Source: an uncultured Christensenella sp.
Lineage (GTDB): Bacteria; Bacillota; Clostridia; Christensenellales; Borkfalkiaceae
DNA: 64,000 bases
Assembly (NCBI GenBank): GCA_905203015.1
Contig: CAJKUC010000001.1
Span: 266,912 to 330,911 of the forward strand
Direction of reading: 5' to 3'
The notes beneath the pieces are model-generated. The model was not told the origin of the DNA. It made no database searches and saw only the letters and a list, made by a program, of their open reading frames with translations. Made by a program: the position numbers and the translations under genes. Position 1 is the stretch's first letter. Each line of letters opens with the position of its first letter. Of this stretch, positions 33,183 to 40,912 are shown one piece after another.

Positions 33183-34169
33183 ATGAAATCCGGTTATACG
33201 TTATCTGTTTATACATTCATAAAAGCAAGAGAAAAAGTGATGAAGGGGGTGTTTTTCATATGCGCCCTGTTCTCTGTTTTTGCTCTCGGCACGATCACGG
33301 TGTATCTTTTTTCCCACGGCGTGCCGTTCATCTCGAAAATCGGCTTCGATAAATTTTTCGGGGATAAATGGTCGTTGATTGCCGAGCCGCCGTCTTACGG
33401 GATACTGCCCATGCTGGTCACCAGTTTATACGTTACGGCATTATCCGTGATCATCGGCGTTACGATCGGTCTTTTCACGGCGGTGTGCCTGTATAAATTC
33501 TGCCCGAAACGGCTGGTGGCGCCAATTTCGCAGACGGTGAATCTGCTGGCGGGGATCCCTTCGGTGATTTTCGGGCTTTTCGGCATGACGATCGTCGTAC
33601 CATTCCTTCGCGATAACGTTTCGGATACGGGCACGGGCTATGGGATTCTTGCCGCGTCGATCGTGCTTGCGATCATGATCCTGCCCACGATCGTATCGGT
33701 AAGCCTCGACGCGATGCGCGCCGTGCCGCAGAGTTATTTCGAGGGTGCGCTTGCGCTCGGCGCAACGAAAGAGCAAACAACATTCAAAGTGCTTCTCCCC
33801 GCGGCAAAAAGCGGGATTTTTGCGGGAATAGTGCTTGCGATCGGCAGGGCGATCGGCGAAACGATGGCGGTGATCATGGTGCTGGGGAACAGCCCCGTGA
33901 TGCCGGAGGGCTTGTTCTCCTCCGTGCGTACGCTTACGGCGAATATCGCGCTCGGAGCAACGGAAATTTCCGATCCCGACGCGGAATCCGCGTTGATCGC
34001 GACGGGCGTGATTCTCTTCGTTTTTACGCTGCTTCTGAATATATGTTTTACGCTTTTAAAACAGGATAAAATCGAAGCGGAGGAAAAAAGAGCGGCGAAA
34101 AAAGCAAAACGCGCGGCGAAAAACGCGGCAAAAAAACAGGCGGAAGCGGAAAAGGAGCAGGCGGTATGA
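33183..34169 (+). CDS. pstC: Phosphate ABC transporter permease PstC
   Basis: This 328-residue inner-membrane permease has about six helices. Recognisable blocks are GIPSVIFGLFGM and the docking loop SYFEGALALGATKEQTTFKVLLP, then GRAIGETMAVIMVLGNSP, which are typical of PstC. After the last helix there is an unusual tail of some 35 residues rich in Lys, Ala and Glu (EEKRAAKKAKRAAKNAAKK), presumably cytoplasmic. With PstA it forms the channel for phosphate. Its stop overlaps the pstA ATG (ATGA). The ATG is preceded by AACGGAGAAG. Confidence 0.94.
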   Translation: MKSGYTLSVYTFIKAREKVMKGVFFICALFSVFALGTITVYLFSHGVPFISKIGFDKFFGDKWSLIAEPPSYGILPMLVTSLYVTALSVIIGVTIGLFTAVCLYKFCPKRLVAPISQTVNLLAGIPSVIFGLFGMTIVVPFLRDNVSDTGTGYGILAASIVLAIMILPTIVSVSLDAMRAVPQSYFEGALALGATKEQTTFKVLLPAAKSGIFAGIVLAIGRAIGETMAVIMVLGNSPVMPEGLFSSVRTLTANIALGATEISDPDAESALIATGVILFVFTLLLNICFTLLKQDKIEAEEKRAAKKAKRAAKNAAKKQAEAEKEQAV

Positions 34170-35041
34170 AAGAAACGAAAGAAAAAATCGTAACCGCGGA
34201 CGGCGGAAAATTCAATCGGAAAATTTTTTCCGCGTTGAAATATGTCTCCCGCGTGTGCACCGCCGTGGCGGTGGCGTCTTTGATCGCCGTTATCGCGTAC
34301 GTGCTGGTGAACGGCGTGGGGGAAATTTCCGCGGATCTTTTATTCGGCGAATATAAAGGAGATAACGTTTCGATTCTGCCCGCGTTGAAAGGCACGATCG
34401 ATCTTGTGCTGCTGGCGGCGGCAATCGCCGTACCCATCGGCATATTTACGGCGATTTTCCTTGTGGAATATATGCGGGGAAAAGGCAAACTGGTGAAGGT
34501 GATCCGCGTGGCGACGGAAACGCTTGCGGGGATACCGAGTATTGTTTACGGGCTCTTCGGGTATCTCGTGTTCGTGGTTACGTTCGGTTGGGGATATTCT
34601 TTGCTCGGCGGCGGAATCACGCTTGCGATCATGATTCTTCCCGTACTTGTGAGATCCACGGAAGAAAGCCTTCTCTCCGTACCGGCGGGCTATCGCGAGG
34701 GGGCACTTGCGCTCGGCGCGAGCAAAGTGCGCACGATTTTCACGGTGGTGCTTCCGGCGGCGGCGAGCGGTATCGTGACGGCGGTGATCCTTGCGATCGG
34801 GCGCGTGATCAGCGAAAGCGCTGTGTTGATTTTAACGATCGGCATGGTGGTGAACAGAATGCCCGCGTCGATGATGTCCCCGGGAACGAGCCTTGCGCTG
34901 GATATTTATTATTTCGCGAACAACGGCTATCCGAAGCAGGCGGCTGCCACGGCGGTGGTGCTTTTATTGCTTGTGGTCGTGCTGAATCTTCTTGCGACGG
35001 GCGCGGGAAAACTTTTGAAGAAAAAAACGGGAGAGAAGTGA
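34166..35041 (+). CDS. pstA: Phosphate ABC transporter permease PstA
   Basis: This 291-residue permease forms a heterodimer with PstC. Characteristic segments are ETLAGIPSIVYGLFGYLVFV, the docking loop GYREGALALGASKVRTIFTVVLP and AIGRVISESAVLILTIG. The N-terminal 25 residues are charged and cytoplasmic. Translation is coupled to pstC by an ATGA overlap. The gene precedes pstB by five bases, so the transporter genes form one compact unit. Confidence 0.94.
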   Translation: MKETKEKIVTADGGKFNRKIFSALKYVSRVCTAVAVASLIAVIAYVLVNGVGEISADLLFGEYKGDNVSILPALKGTIDLVLLAAAIAVPIGIFTAIFLVEYMRGKGKLVKVIRVATETLAGIPSIVYGLFGYLVFVVTFGWGYSLLGGGITLAIMILPVLVRSTEESLLSVPAGYREGALALGASKVRTIFTVVLPAAASGIVTAVILAIGRVISESAVLILTIGMVVNRMPASMMSPGTSLALDIYYFANNGYPKQAAATAVVLLLLVVVLNLLATGAGKLLKKKTGEK

Positions 35042-35045
35042 CATT

Positions 35046-35837
35046 ATGGAAAACGAAGCGATACAACAAGAAGAAACTACGGAAGCGAAAAATATTTCCG
35101 TGAAAAACTGTAATCTCTGGTACGGAGATTTTCATGCTTTAAAAAATATCGATATCGAAATTCCCGAGAAAAAAGTTACGGCGTTTATCGGGCCTTCCGG
35201 CTGCGGAAAAAGCACTTTTTTAAAAATTCTGAACAGGATGAACGATCTTGTGGAAGGGTGCAGAATCGAGGGCGAATTCAAAATCGGCGAAAAGGATATT
35301 TTCGCGAAAGACACCGACGTGAATCTTTTGCGTAAAGAAGTGGGTATGGTGTTTCAGAAACCGAATCCGTTCCCGATGACGATTTACGATAACATTGCCT
35401 TCGCGCCGCGTACGTTCGGCGTGCGGAAAAAAGCCGCGCTCGACGAAATCGTGGAGACGTCGCTGAAACGGGCGAGTATCTGGAACGAAGTGAAGGACAG
35501 ATTGAAAAAGAGCGCTCTGGGGCTTTCGGGCGGACAGCAGCAACGCCTCTGCATCGCCCGCGCGCTTGCCGCCGAACCCGCGATTCTGCTGATGGATGAG
35601 CCGACGTCCGCACTCGATCCCATCTCCACGGGGAAAATCGAAGAACTGATCGGCGAACTCAAACAGGAAATCACGATCGTGATCGTAACGCATAATATGC
35701 AGCAGGCTACGCGTATCGCGGATAAAACGGCGTTCTTCTATCTTGGCGAACTGGTGGAATACGACGACACGGAAAAAATCTTTTCCACGCCTTCCGATAA
35801 GCGCACGGAAAATTATATTACGGGCAGATTCGGCTGA
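35046..35837 (+). CDS. pstB: Phosphate ABC transporter ATP-binding protein PstB
   Basis: This 263-residue ATPase powers phosphate import. It has Walker A GPSGCGKST, the PstB-specific LKILNRMNDLV, the Q-loop in GMVFQKPNPFPMTIYDN, signature LSGGQQQRL, Walker B ILLMDEPTSALDPIST and the switch His in VIVTHNMQQA. The short N-terminal extension of about 20 acidic residues (to NISVKNCNLWYGDFHAL) is usual. It lies between pstA and phoU. Confidence 0.96.
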   Translation: MENEAIQQEETTEAKNISVKNCNLWYGDFHALKNIDIEIPEKKVTAFIGPSGCGKSTFLKILNRMNDLVEGCRIEGEFKIGEKDIFAKDTDVNLLRKEVGMVFQKPNPFPMTIYDNIAFAPRTFGVRKKAALDEIVETSLKRASIWNEVKDRLKKSALGLSGGQQQRLCIARALAAEPAILLMDEPTSALDPISTGKIEELIGELKQEITIVIVTHNMQQATRIADKTAFFYLGELVEYDDTEKIFSTPSDKRTENYITGRFG

Positions 35838-35978
35838 TTTCGCGGCGCAAAAGGAAGAGGCAGAAAAAAAGAGAGAAAAACGCCGCGAAAAACGCGGAAA
35901 CGAAAAAGCGGGCGGATACACGCGAAAAAAAGAAACTACGTTCGCCGCTTGACAAAACGCGTACAGGAGAATATAATT

Positions 35979-36632
35979 ATGAGTATAAGAAACAAATACG
36001 AAGCGGAACTGAATCTGGTGTTCAATAAATTGCTGCAGATGTGCCGCACCACCGAGATCGCGATCGAAAAATCCGTCACCGCGCTTGTGCGCAGGGATAA
36101 AGAAGTGTCGCGCGAAGTGATCGCCGAAGATAAATTCGTGGATAATCTCGAACACGAAATCGAGCAGGATTGCCTGAAAATCCTTCTGATGGAGCATCCC
36201 GTGGCAAGCGATTTCCGCGACGTAAGCGCGGCGCTGAAAATGATTACGGATCTCGAACGGATTGCGGATCAGGCGGCGGATATTTCCGAAATCGCATTGC
36301 AATTCGGCGACGAAAAATTCATCAAAGAGCCGGAACATATCGAACTCATGGCGAAATATGCGATCGAAATGGTGAAAGACGGCGTGCAGAGTTACGTGAA
36401 CCGCGATCTTACGCTGGCGCGTTCGCTGGAAAAGCGCGACGATAAGGTAGACGAACTTTTCGAGACGGTGAAAAGCGATCTCGTGGCGTTGATCCGCGCG
36501 GACGGAAACAATGCAGATCAGGCGATTTTGTTTATGATGATCGCAAAATATCTCGAAAGAATCGCCGATCACGCCGTGAATATCGGCGAATGGGTGGAAT
36601 ATGCCGTAACGGGTTTCCATAAAGCGGGCTGA
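35979..36632 (+). CDS. phoU: Phosphate signalling protein PhoU
   Basis: The 217-residue all-helical protein consists of two three-helix bundles, each with the PhoU metal-binding pattern E/D..D: IAEDKFVDNLEHEIEQD in the first and EKRDDKVDELFETV in the second. It transmits the transporter state to the phosphate sensor kinase. The frame is open from 35949, but the ATG at 35979, after AGGAGAAT, starts the conserved sequence (MSIRNKYEAEL). It stands 141 bases after pstB and about 80 before the response-regulator gene. Confidence 0.94.
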   Translation: MSIRNKYEAELNLVFNKLLQMCRTTEIAIEKSVTALVRRDKEVSREVIAEDKFVDNLEHEIEQDCLKILLMEHPVASDFRDVSAALKMITDLERIADQAADISEIALQFGDEKFIKEPEHIELMAKYAIEMVKDGVQSYVNRDLTLARSLEKRDDKVDELFETVKSDLVALIRADGNNADQAILFMMIAKYLERIADHAVNIGEWVEYAVTGFHKAG

Positions 36633-36647
36633 ATTTTACGCCGCCGT

Positions 36648-36669
36648 ATACGCCGCGTATCCGGCGTAT
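36648..36669 (+). promoter_or_regulatory. Small hairpin between phoU and phoP
   Basis: Perfect eight-base arms ATACGCCG / CGGCGTAT around a six-base loop, without a T run. It may influence mRNA stability. Confidence 0.45.
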
Positions 36670-36710
36670 GCGTGCCGGTATAACGAAAAATAAAAAACGG
36701 GGTGAACGGA

Positions 36711-37409
36711 ATGGCGGAAAAACAATTGGTTTACGCTGTGGACGACGAAGAAAACATACGCGAACTGTATCGTTGCGCGCTTTCAAACGCGGGATTTGCC
36801 GCGGAATGTTTCGAGGGCGGAGAGTCTTTGTTTGCCGCGTTGAAAAGCAAAATTCCCGATCTGATTCTGCTCGACGTGATGCTTGACGGCGCGGACGGAT
36901 ACGAAATCCTCGCGTCGCTGAAAGAGAACGCGAAAACGCGGGATATCCCCGTTGTGATGGTTTCCGCGCGCGGGGAAGAAATGAGCAAAGTGAAAGGGCT
37001 GGATCTCGGCGCGGACGATTATATCGCAAAGCCGTTCGGGATACTGGAACTGATCGCGCGGGTGAAAGCGAACCTGCGCAAAAGCCGCGCGCACGCCGAT
37101 ACGCTGCGTTTCGGCGATATAGAGGTGAACGATAACCTCCGCGAAATTTCGGCGAACGGAAAAATTCTTGCGCTTACGTTAAAGGAATACGAACTTTTAA
37201 AACTGCTGGTATCTTACGCGCCGAACGTCGTGAAGCGCGACGAGATTCTCACCGCCGTGTGGGGAGAGGATTATTTCGGGGAAACGAGAACGCTGGATAT
37301 ACATACGGCGTCGCTGAGAAAGGCACTCGCGCAGGCGAAAAGCGGAACGAAAATCAACACCGTGCGCGGCGTGGGATACAGTCTGTCGTTCACGAGAGAA
37401 AAGGCGTAA
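36711..37409 (+). CDS. phoP: Phosphate response regulator, PhoP/PhoB type (OmpR family)
   Basis: This 232-residue response regulator has a receiver domain (residues 3-120) with the acidic pair in VDDEEN, phosphoacceptor Asp in LILLDVMLDG (near 52) and the conserved Lys in DDYIAKPFG (near 102), followed by an OmpR-type winged helix (130-230: LTLKEYELLKLLVSYAPNVV and TLDIHTASLRKAL). It is expected to bind the TTTACA Pho box before pstS. A GTG three codons upstream (36702) is possible; the ATG at 36711 is preferred by the spacing from ACGGGG. The sensor kinase gene follows. Confidence 0.92.
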   Translation: MAEKQLVYAVDDEENIRELYRCALSNAGFAAECFEGGESLFAALKSKIPDLILLDVMLDGADGYEILASLKENAKTRDIPVVMVSARGEEMSKVKGLDLGADDYIAKPFGILELIARVKANLRKSRAHADTLRFGDIEVNDNLREISANGKILALTLKEYELLKLLVSYAPNVVKRDEILTAVWGEDYFGETRTLDIHTASLRKALAQAKSGTKINTVRGVGYSLSFTREKA

Positions 37410-37425
37410 GAGAAAGGAACGCCGC

Positions 37426-37452
37426 ATGGAAAATACGGGAAAACGGCAATGA
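37426..37452 (+). CDS. Eight-codon mini-ORF that overlaps the phoR start
   Basis: An ATG at 37426 with AAAGGAA seven bases before it opens the frame MENTGKRQ and stops at 37450-37452, so that its TGA overlaps the ATG of phoR (AATGA). phoR itself has no good ribosome binding site, so it is probably translated by reinitiation after this mini-ORF. Whether the peptide matters is unknown. Confidence 0.5.
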   Translation: MENTGKRQ

Positions 37453-39137
37453 AGAAAAAATTGATATTGTTTAATTGTATTCTGGTGATCACCGCGATCG
37501 CGCTTACGTTTCTGCTCGGAATTCTGGTGACGAGAAGTAACGCTTTCGATTATGCGGAAGAAAAAATAAAGCAGGTGACGGAAATCTATGCGAATACCTA
37601 TACGGACGATCCGTCTTTCGTGAAAAAAGTGCAGGATGTCCGCGTGACGGTGGTGGCGAAAAACGGCGAAGTGCTGGCGGACAGCGATGTCGCATCCGAC
37701 GTAGGCGTGGAAAACCACTTTAATCGCGAAGAGATCGTAGCCGCCCGCGAGGGAAAAGAAAAGATCGTTACGCGAAAGAGCGCGACGACGGGCGCGGATA
37801 TGATGTATTATGCGAAGAAAGTGATTCTTTCGGAAAATAATGCGGACGATTACGTATTCGTGCGCGTGGCGATTCCGGTAAACAGCGTAAATTCCTACGT
37901 TCTGAAAACCATTCCGCTTTCGCTGGCGATCGCGTTTTTCGCGATTTGTTGCAGTGTGACGGCAAGCGTGTTTATCGGAAGCGGTATCGGGAAGCCGCTC
38001 GAAAAGGTGAAAGACGCGCTTTCCGATATAGAACGGGGGGTGTATACGGAAATCCCGCCCACCACCGACGATCAGGAAGTGAACGCGATTCTCGCGGGAA
38101 TCAACGAAGTGGGCGAGCGGTTGGAAAAGAACATTGCGGGATATAAAGGCGAAAAAGAGAAACTCGATTATATTTTAAACAACGTTTCAGACGGAATCGT
38201 TGTGATCGACGAAGATTCGAGTATCCTTCTCACCAACGGAAACGCGCGCAATATTTTCAAAGTGCGCGATTGCGAAGGAAAGAACGTGCATGCTCTTGCG
38301 GCGGATCAGAAGTTTTTCGACGGGATTGCGGAGTGTTCCGCCCGTCTCGGCGGGGGCGTATTCGAGGATTTTCTCGACGGGAAATGGTATTTGTGTTCGG
38401 TGCGCTGTACGGAAACGAAACTCACGATGATCGTGCTTACCGACGTAACGGCTACGAAAGAAAGCGAAAAAATGCGGCTTGAATTTTTTGCGAACGCTTC
38501 GCACGAACTGAAAACGCCGCTTACCTCGATCAAGGGTTTCAACGAGATGATTTCGCTGAACACGCAGGATAGCGCAATCGCGTCGTATTCGGCGAAGATC
38601 GGGAAAGAAACGGATCGTATGCTTGCGCTGCTTTCGGATATGCTGAATATCAGCAAACTGGAAAATTCTACGGCGGCGGAGTTGCATCCCGTGGACGTGG
38701 ATATCCGCGAAGTGGCGGAAGAAGCGGCGGACGATCTGAAAATGCAGGCGGAGAGCAAAAAAATAACGCTGAAAGTTTCGGGCAACGGCATTGTGCGCGC
38801 GGAACGGGAACACATCTACGAACTGGTGAAAAACCTTGCCGAAAACGGCTTACGTTATAATAACGAGGGGGGCAGTGTGGAGATTTCCGTGCAGACAAGA
38901 TCGGACGGCGGCGTCCGGCTTACCGTGCGGGATAACGGGATCGGCGTGGATCCCGAAAATCAAAGCCGCATTTTCGAGCGTTTCTATCGCGTGGATAAAT
39001 CCCGTTCGAGGGCGACGGGCGGCACGGGACTCGGGCTTTCGATCGTAAAGCATATCTGCGATATTTACGGCGCTTCGATCGCACTCACCTCGAAAATCGG
39101 CGTCGGCACAACGATACGCATAGATTTCAAAGCGTGA
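37449..39137 (+). CDS. phoR: Phosphate sensor histidine kinase, PhoR type
   Basis: This 562-residue kinase has two membrane segments (about 6-26 and 157-178) enclosing a sensor domain of about 130 residues, then a HAMP linker (GKPLEKVKDALSDIERG), a PAS domain (about 235-335: LDYILNNVSDGIVVIDED), the phosphoacceptor His in ANASHELKTPLTSIKGF (near 352) and an ATPase domain with N box KNLAENGLRYN, G1 DNGIGVD, F box IFERFYRVD and G2 GGTGLGLSIVK. The order and the PAS domain fit PhoR of Firmicutes. It phosphorylates the regulator encoded upstream. Translation seems to depend on a mini-ORF at 37426. Confidence 0.92.
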   Translation: MKKKLILFNCILVITAIALTFLLGILVTRSNAFDYAEEKIKQVTEIYANTYTDDPSFVKKVQDVRVTVVAKNGEVLADSDVASDVGVENHFNREEIVAAREGKEKIVTRKSATTGADMMYYAKKVILSENNADDYVFVRVAIPVNSVNSYVLKTIPLSLAIAFFAICCSVTASVFIGSGIGKPLEKVKDALSDIERGVYTEIPPTTDDQEVNAILAGINEVGERLEKNIAGYKGEKEKLDYILNNVSDGIVVIDEDSSILLTNGNARNIFKVRDCEGKNVHALAADQKFFDGIAECSARLGGGVFEDFLDGKWYLCSVRCTETKLTMIVLTDVTATKESEKMRLEFFANASHELKTPLTSIKGFNEMISLNTQDSAIASYSAKIGKETDRMLALLSDMLNISKLENSTAAELHPVDVDIREVAEEAADDLKMQAESKKITLKVSGNGIVRAEREHIYELVKNLAENGLRYNNEGGSVEISVQTRSDGGVRLTVRDNGIGVDPENQSRIFERFYRVDKSRSRATGGTGLGLSIVKHICDIYGASIALTSKIGVGTTIRIDFKA

Positions 39138-39242
39138 TTTTTGCCGCTTACGGCGGGACGGAAAAGTTTTGAAACGCGTTCCGAAACAGAAAAGAGAAAT
39201 AAAAAAATTTTTCTTTTTTCGCGAAAAGTTTGCGAAAATCGT

Positions 39243-39270
39243 TTGATTTTTTCCGAAAAAATGATATTAT
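39243..39270 (+). promoter_or_regulatory. Promoter upstream of the second MATE gene
   Basis: -35 TTGATT (39243-39248), 16-bp spacer, -10 TATTAT (39265-39270). It is followed 25 bases later by a strong terminator hairpin. Confidence 0.55.
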
Positions 39271-39295
39271 CTGAATAATAACGAGTGGCATGATA

Positions 39296-39338
39296 AAATG
39301 CGTAAGTCCGGTTTTTATACGGATTTGCGCATTTTTTT
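39296..39338 (+). terminator. Terminator hairpin in the leader of the second MATE gene
   Basis: A 15-bp stem (AAATGCGTAAGTCCG 39296-39310 with CGGATTTGCGCATTT 39320-39334, two imperfect pairs), nine-base loop and eight T. It can end the pho operon transcript. Because a promoter lies just upstream and the MATE ATG just downstream, it may also act as an attenuator. Confidence 0.8.
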
Positions 39339-39378
39339 TGCGGAAAGAATTCGTTTGAAATGTGAAGAAGAGGTGTTT

Positions 39379-40764
39379 ATGGAAGGCGTAAAACGGAACA
39401 GAATGGCGGAAGAGCCGGTGAAAAAACTCATCTGGAAACTGGGATTGCCGATGATCGTATCGATGGTGTTGCAGGCGTTGTATAACGTAGTGGACAGCAT
39501 TTTCGTGGCGAATATCAAAGATACGGGCGCGCTTGCGAACGAAGCGCTGACGATTGCTTTTCCCGTGCAGATCATGATCATCGCGATCGGTGTGGGCACG
39601 GGTGTGGGGCTGAACGCGCTGTTATCGAAGAGTCTCGGCGAAAAAAACGGAGAAAAGGTCGCTGCCGTGGCGGGGAACGGGATCTTTTTAAGCCTTGCGA
39701 TCTATCTGATTTTTCTTCTGTTCGGGGCGTTTTGTTCCGGATGGTTTATTTCGCTTTTCACCGATGATCCGGAAGTGTTCGCCATGGGCGTTTCGTATCT
39801 TCGCATCTGTTCTTGTTTTTCTCTCGGATCGATCGGCTACGCGGTGTACGAACGTTTTTTACAGTCCACGGGTAAGACGATGTTTTCCACGATCGCGCAG
39901 ATTTCGGGTGCGCTGACGAATATTGTTTTGGACTACGTTTTTATTTTTCCGATGAATGCGGGCGTTTCCGGGGCGGCGTGGGCTACGATCATCGGGCAGT
40001 TTGTTTCGCTGTTTGTCGCGATGGCGTTGCATTACTGCAAAAATAAGGAGATCTGCGGCAATCCGAAGTATATCCGCCCCGATTTTAAAATTATACGGGC
40101 GATCTATTCCATCGGTTTTTCGGCCGCGCTTATGCAGGCGTTTTTATCCGTGATGATGGCGGGCATGAACGCGATTCTCGGCGCGGCAAACGCCGATTCT
40201 TCGGTGCTGGTGGGGGCTTTCGGCATCTATTATAAAATTCAGCAGATCGCCTTGTTTTCGGCGTTCGGCTTATCGAATACGATTATTACGGTGCTTTCGT
40301 TCAATTACGGCATGCAGGATAAAGAACGTTCAAAGCAGTGTATACGCTGCGGTATCGCGGATACGTTAATCGTTTCGCTTTGTATCACGGCGTTGTTTCA
40401 GATCATCGCCGTGCCGTTATCGAAACTTTTTTCGCTTTCGGGCGGCGGCACCGCCGCTCTGGTGGATATCTGTGCGAAAGCCACGAGAATCGCAAGCCTG
40501 AGTTTTGTGTTCATGGGCTTCAACGTTGCCGTGCAGGGCGTATTGCAGGCGCTCGGTTTTGCGTTCAAGCCGCTTGTCTCCGCTTTTTTGCGGCTGATTT
40601 TATTTACGTTCCCCGTCGCGTTTTTGTTCACTCTTTCAAGTAACGTGCTTTCGCTTGTATGGTGGACTTTCCCGATTGCGGAAATTCTCGGTTGTTTTGT
40701 GTCTTTTGTATTTTTAAAGCAGGCGCAAAAACAAAAAATAGAACCGCTCGACGAAAAACATTGA
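39379..40764 (+). CDS. MATE-family efflux transporter
   Basis: This 461-residue exporter has about twelve membrane helices. Family blocks include GLPMIVSMVLQALYNVVDSI, VANIKD, GVGTGVGLNALLSKSLGEKN in the first half and the ASAIGIY-like VLVGAFGIYYKIQQIALF in the second. It is not closely similar to the MATE protein at 18500. The frame extends upstream to 39298, but this lies inside a terminator hairpin; the ATG at 39379 follows GAAGAGG and is the proper start. Substrate unknown; export of drugs or metabolites by cation antiport is expected. The leader hairpin suggests control by attenuation. Confidence 0.88.
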   Translation: MEGVKRNRMAEEPVKKLIWKLGLPMIVSMVLQALYNVVDSIFVANIKDTGALANEALTIAFPVQIMIIAIGVGTGVGLNALLSKSLGEKNGEKVAAVAGNGIFLSLAIYLIFLLFGAFCSGWFISLFTDDPEVFAMGVSYLRICSCFSLGSIGYAVYERFLQSTGKTMFSTIAQISGALTNIVLDYVFIFPMNAGVSGAAWATIIGQFVSLFVAMALHYCKNKEICGNPKYIRPDFKIIRAIYSIGFSAALMQAFLSVMMAGMNAILGAANADSSVLVGAFGIYYKIQQIALFSAFGLSNTIITVLSFNYGMQDKERSKQCIRCGIADTLIVSLCITALFQIIAVPLSKLFSLSGGGTAALVDICAKATRIASLSFVFMGFNVAVQGVLQALGFAFKPLVSAFLRLILFTFPVAFLFTLSSNVLSLVWWTFPIAEILGCFVSFVFLKQAQKQKIEPLDEKH

Positions 40765-40774
40765 CGCTTTTTGT

Positions 40775-40808
40775 CGGAAAACGAGAAAAAGTTTTCCGTA
40801 AATTTTTC
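40775..40808 (+). terminator. Probable terminator after the MATE gene
   Basis: Eight-base arms CGGAAAAC / GTTTTCCG around an eight-base loop, followed by TAAATTTTTC. Moderate strength. Confidence 0.55.
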
Positions 40809-40824
40809 AGAGCCCGATCAAAGG

Positions 40825-40853
40825 TTGATTTTTCACGCGGGAAGTGCTATAAT
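40825..40853 (+). promoter_or_regulatory. Promoter of the giant helicase gene
   Basis: -35 TTGATT (40825-40830), 17-bp spacer, -10 TATAAT (40848-40853). About 55 bases lie between the predicted start of transcription and the ATG at 40913. Confidence 0.72.
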
Positions 40854-40912
40854 TAAAAGCGAATAATAAAACGGAACGCAGCCGTATCGGCGGCTGACGA
40901 AGAGGATTGATT

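Noticed and set aside
35220..36620. 466-residue minus-strand frame across pstB and phoU
   Set aside because: Shadow frame opposite two confidently identified genes.
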